Source: Adenanthera pavonina (lineage: Eukaryota > Streptophyta > Magnoliopsida > Fabales > Fabaceae). From it: a DNA stretch of 64,000 nt. Within the stretch, counting starts at the first letter, position 1. Each line of letters starts with the position of its first letter. The stretch is taken from the NCBI GenBank assembly GCA_026686845.1, contig JAIVEN010000013.1, positions 9,630,001-9,694,000 on the forward strand, read 5' to 3'. Below the pieces are notes generated by a model. It made no database searches and was not told the origin of the DNA. It saw only the letters and a program-made list of their open reading frames with translations. Below are positions 60,694-64,000 of the stretch, one piece after another. The translations under genes and the position numbers were made by a program.

Positions 60694-62983
60694 TTAAACA
60701 AAAATGCGCTTGATGACAAATAATTCTCCTAACATCTTGTAAGTAGGGTCAGTAATGAGGGAGGATTCTGCCAATTTCTTCTCATACTGCATGAAAATGT
60801 CATCCACAACCTCTTCTCCAAAGTGTTCCTTGAAAAGCCCTTCCCACCCAGCTCTTACGTGCATGCAAGTTACATGCACATCTCTCTTTTGCACGTCAGT
60901 AACAAGACGAACTAATGATTCGGACTTCTCAATTCTGAAATTCCCATTCTGCTCAATCAATTCTTTTACCTCTTCTAATGCTGGTATGTAGAATGGCATG
61001 TTGAAGGAATCTACAAATTCATCGCTGATTATGCCCTTCATTTGGAAAATAAGTTAGTTTCTAAGTTAGATATATATGGCCAAATGAAAAATCAAATGCC
61101 TCTAATTGCTTTTAGGCTTTTGATTCTAAAGAGATCGATCAATTTTTTTCCAAGGTGTTCAATATTTCAATTCTTTTCTCATTTTGATTTGTCATATACT
61201 GAAGAAAACAAAGTACAAATTAAAAATTTCATTACAAAAAGTGCAAATTATAAATCAGGCTCTTTCAACTTCCTTCTATCAAACAAACTATTTGTCTACT
61301 GGAAATTGAATGATCGAATATCTTTATCCTACCTTTTGCATCTCTCAAAATTATAAAAATACAAATGACTACGAATAAAACAAATAAATTTATTTGAATG
61401 GTTTAGATATAATTGAATTGGACAATTTAAATTTATTCTTCTTGAAACAACAGATAATCCATACTCGTGTTTAAAGGATAACTTTTTTTTTTATAGAAAA
61501 AGGGTAATTATTTTTTATAAAACTTTAGTCTATATACATAGTTCCCAGAAAAAAAAGTGTTTCCCCCTTATTTTTAAATTAAATGAGTCAGTTTCACTCA
61601 TTTGTCACAATTATATACAAAATTTATCAGTTTGCTTACTTGGACGCTAAAATTGAGCTTGAGTTATTGGTATTAGGTAAATAGAACATGGGTAACGTCA
61701 TCTACTTTGATTTATTAATTCTAAGTAAATGCTTTCAAGAAACTATAAGTAACCAAAATGTATTTTTTAGATTTAAGTAACCAAAATGTATTTAAGTCAA
61801 CGAATTTTTTTTTTTTTAAGTGCCTCGCAAATAATGCAATTGCAGCTTTTCAAGCAGTTTTTTGTGGCCTTCTAGGTTAGATAGAGAAAATGAATTAATT
61901 AATCATATATATAGATATATAAATATATATTTATAGAGAGTGAGAGAGACTAATTGTTAATAATTTTACCTTATTGGTCATCTCCAGAAGAACATCCTCC
62001 ATAATTTTCACTCCAGCTTCAACATCGTTCTTAGAATTTGGCGGTACAGCAGGAATAATAAGAGTGATGATACCTCCATGAACAAGCTCTAAGGCTCTTG
62101 AGTTAAGGAAGCTCTCCATGTCTCTTGCAAATTGTGCAGAATATGCCTCTGCAACTTCCTTCGCAGCATCGGTAAGGTAAATTCTTCCTTTATTATAAGC
62201 AGGAGAGTTCTTATCAACTATGTCTTTAGGTACCATTGAGAGCCAATGAAGTGCATAAGAAGAGTAGAAAATATGAATGCTTGACTTTGGAAACAATCTG
62301 CCTTGAAATGAACCAGGCACAGCAGCTGCATAGTACTTTTTATTCTCAGGAAGGGACCAAAAAAGTGTGTTGAAATCATTACCAGCATGGTCATTGAAGA
62401 ACACTTGAAATTCAAGTGAGTCCAAATCACATCCTTGAGATTGAAATTTACGGGTCACAGCTTCTAGAATGCTCTCAACATTGTAGAATGTGTTAGGTCC
62501 AACTGAACACCCCAAATCTGCTATGCGAAAAACATTATTGGAATGCTGAAAAAGCGTTTCTAGTTGAAGATTCTCAAGAATGGCATCTTTGATAATGTTG
62601 TTCAGTATATCTGTTGCCCTCCGCTGCCAAACAAGGTTTAAACTTCAAACTTTCTATAAAGGAATTATCATTGATGAATTAGTATGAAAAACACGAACGG
62701 GGATCGTTTTTGATTATTCTATATATGAAGCACTTTAGATCAAGCATTGATGTAGTTAGTTAAATGCGTTCTGAAAATCACTGGGAAAATAAATTAATTT
62801 AATCCAAACAAAACTAGGAAAATCATCATGGCGTTAATTAAAAGGAAAACAAAAGCAAAGAAATGCAGAAATGGCTTGAGATTGAAGAACCTGGATGGTG
62901 GAATTTTGAAAATAGCTATATTCACCATCTCCAGCATTCATTGACAAAGCTTCGTATGATTTGATGACTTTTTGGCTTTCCAT
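60694..62983 (-). CDS. SABATH-family S-adenosylmethionine-dependent carboxyl methyltransferase
   Basis: Three exons with GT-AG introns: 62891-62983, 61970-62623 and 60694-61035, giving 362 residues, normal for the family. It starts MESQKVIKSYEALSMNAGDG and ends at the TAA at 60694. Visible features are NSTIQ (Gln31, aligned with the substrate-binding Gln25 of salicylate methyltransferase), the SAM site DLGCSVGPNT (67-76), FFNDHAGNDFNTLF (106-119), PGSFQGRLFP (134-143) and SSYALHWLS (Trp158, a carboxylate-contact Trp). It would transfer methyl from SAM to a carboxyl group of a small metabolite or hormone. The FFNDHxxNDFNTLF wording is closest in my memory to the At5g38100/At5g37990 and loganic-acid methyltransferase branch; substrate cannot be read from sequence. 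No stop or frameshift is seen. Intron 2 is 934 bp. Confidence 0.92.
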
Positions 62984-63084
62984 TTTGTGCTTTCCAATAA
63001 GCGTTTGAAATCACGCGAATCTTATAAACATGTCTGTGTTCCATGAAAGATACAGCACATCATGTCACATTTAATACTTTCTCC

Positions 63085-63092
63085 TATTTATA
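63085..63092 (-). promoter_or_regulatory. Probable TATA box of the SABATH gene
   Basis: TATAAATA on the minus strand lies 102 bp upstream of the start codon at 62983. Confidence 0.55.
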
Positions 63093-63666
63093 AAAATTAT
63101 CTCTTTAGGGTTTTTGAGATTTTTTATAATATTTATTATTTTAAAATTTTAATACAATATTAATTACTTATTTTACTACTTTATCCTTTATTAATATTAA
63201 ATATATCATTTAAGAGAGTATTTAAATTAAAAATATTTTGGCAAAACATAATTAAAATATACAATATTTTAGATCATTAAATGACTTTTATGGTATGTAT
63301 AAAAAATCCTAAAATAATAATTTTTGTGAACTGGATAAAATATATATAACTAGTTGGGTAACTTTGATTTATTTAGTGATTTATAATTTATTAGATCCCA
63401 CGTTTTTCGGTACCCCTCTACATCAAATGGACATAGATTATTCTTAGTACTAAATACAATCGTCATTGCATACGTACGAACTAATCAAATGAATTAATTT
63501 ATACAATATTTTGAAGGACACTAATTAGTTTGCTTTTCAGCTGATGACAATTAACTCTTTTAATGAATGGATTATCTTGAAGTGATCAGGCAGACATCAT
63601 GATCTTGATTTTGCTGAGATTCTACTCACTCCTTATTTTTTTTAGAAAGAGTGAAATGATTTTATT
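63093..63666. other. Upstream region of the SABATH gene
   Basis: AT-rich promoter DNA. No gene or clear regulatory motif can be assigned with confidence. Confidence 0.45.
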
Positions 63667-64000
63667 TGTAACGACCTACCACAACAAACATCCACCAATT
63701 ATTTAAAATCCCCGAAAAATTGGTCAAACAAAGTTGAACAAGAATTTCTAGGCATGGTGTTACGGCCGCTATGATACCGCCATGGTGTAAAAACTCTCGG
63801 GTTGAAAAATTTTTCAAACAAAGGGGGTTGGTGCCGCAGCCAAAATTCTAGCACTACAACCAAAGTTCTGGTGCTGTGGTACCCTTATCAGCAACCATAA
63901 CAGCAAAATGTTGATTTTCTAGGTAAACTTTTGACACACAACTTTATACTCCAACTCCTACATGTTACTTTATCCCAATCTAACCATAAGATATCAATTT
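63667..64000 (-). repeat. Chromovirus-family LTR, cut by the window end
   Basis: It begins TGTAACGACCTACC and follows the LTR at 33575 in block order (ACCAATTATTTmAAA, AAATTGGTC/AAATTGACC, then a CTCTCGGGTT-like block and AACTTTTGACA). The same family and orientation as the LTRs at 21557, 30935 and 33575 are indicated. Whether it is solo or part of a full element lies beyond the window. Confidence 0.7.

Noticed and set aside
61042..61356. Plus-strand open frame within intron 2 of the SABATH gene
   Set aside because: Lies wholly inside an intron on the opposite strand and has no protein-like features.

Overview
This is a plant (eudicot) nuclear window built mostly from nested transposable elements. 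The signs are AT-rich intergenic DNA, GT-AG introns, LTR retrotransposons primed by initiator Met-tRNA, CACTA and PIF/Harbinger transposons, and a SABATH methyltransferase gene with plant exon structure. The only apparently intact host gene is that methyltransferase (minus strand, three exons, 60694-62983). I cannot name the species from the sequence.

Left part (1-21556). A decayed CACTA (En/Spm) transposon ends at 10253 in CACTAGTG. It carries a tnp2-type transposase (1697-4867, one reading frame throughout but several stop codons) and a second gene joining a TNPA-like region, a DUF8039-like region and a Ulp1-type cysteine protease region (5052-8681). It abuts the 3' half of a SIRE/Maximus-type Ty1/copia element (10254-13801, pol missing). 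Then come a reversed gypsy-type LTR relic, a copia/gypsy-like LTR without clear target duplication, a putative non-autonomous terminal-repeat element with repeated GGCGTTTGTT palindromes, a 416-bp Harbinger-type MITE (18737-19152) and a LINE-type RNase H relic.

Middle part (21557-35885). A minus-strand Ty3/gypsy chromovirus of Tekay/Del type (21557-33498) has two divergent long LTRs, gag, protease, a deleted reverse transcriptase, integrase and a chromodomain-like tail. Its gag is split by an unrelated solo LTR (27002-29882, target duplication CTCTT). A second solo LTR of the chromovirus's own family lies 76 bp to its right (33575-35885, target duplication CTAAA).

Right part (36822-59867) is a three-level nest. 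An outer CACTA-like element carries exons of a NIMA-related (NEK) protein kinase. It is interrupted by a 17.3-kb PIF/Harbinger element (39991-57335, TSD TAA) with a DDE transposase and a Myb/SANT-like gene. That element is in turn interrupted, inside its transposase gene, by an 11.8-kb SIRE-type copia element (40491-52276, TSD ATTTT). The copia element has 1.66-kb LTRs, a PBS, a polypurine tract, gag, pol and a long extra ORF downstream of pol preceded by its own TATA-like box.

Every transposon gene here is damaged by stops, frameshifts or deletions, so the region looks silenced and decaying. The methyltransferase gene sits beside this nest with another chromovirus LTR starting about 680 bp upstream of its start codon. 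I see no bacterial-type operon, CRISPR array, rRNA or convincing tRNA gene.
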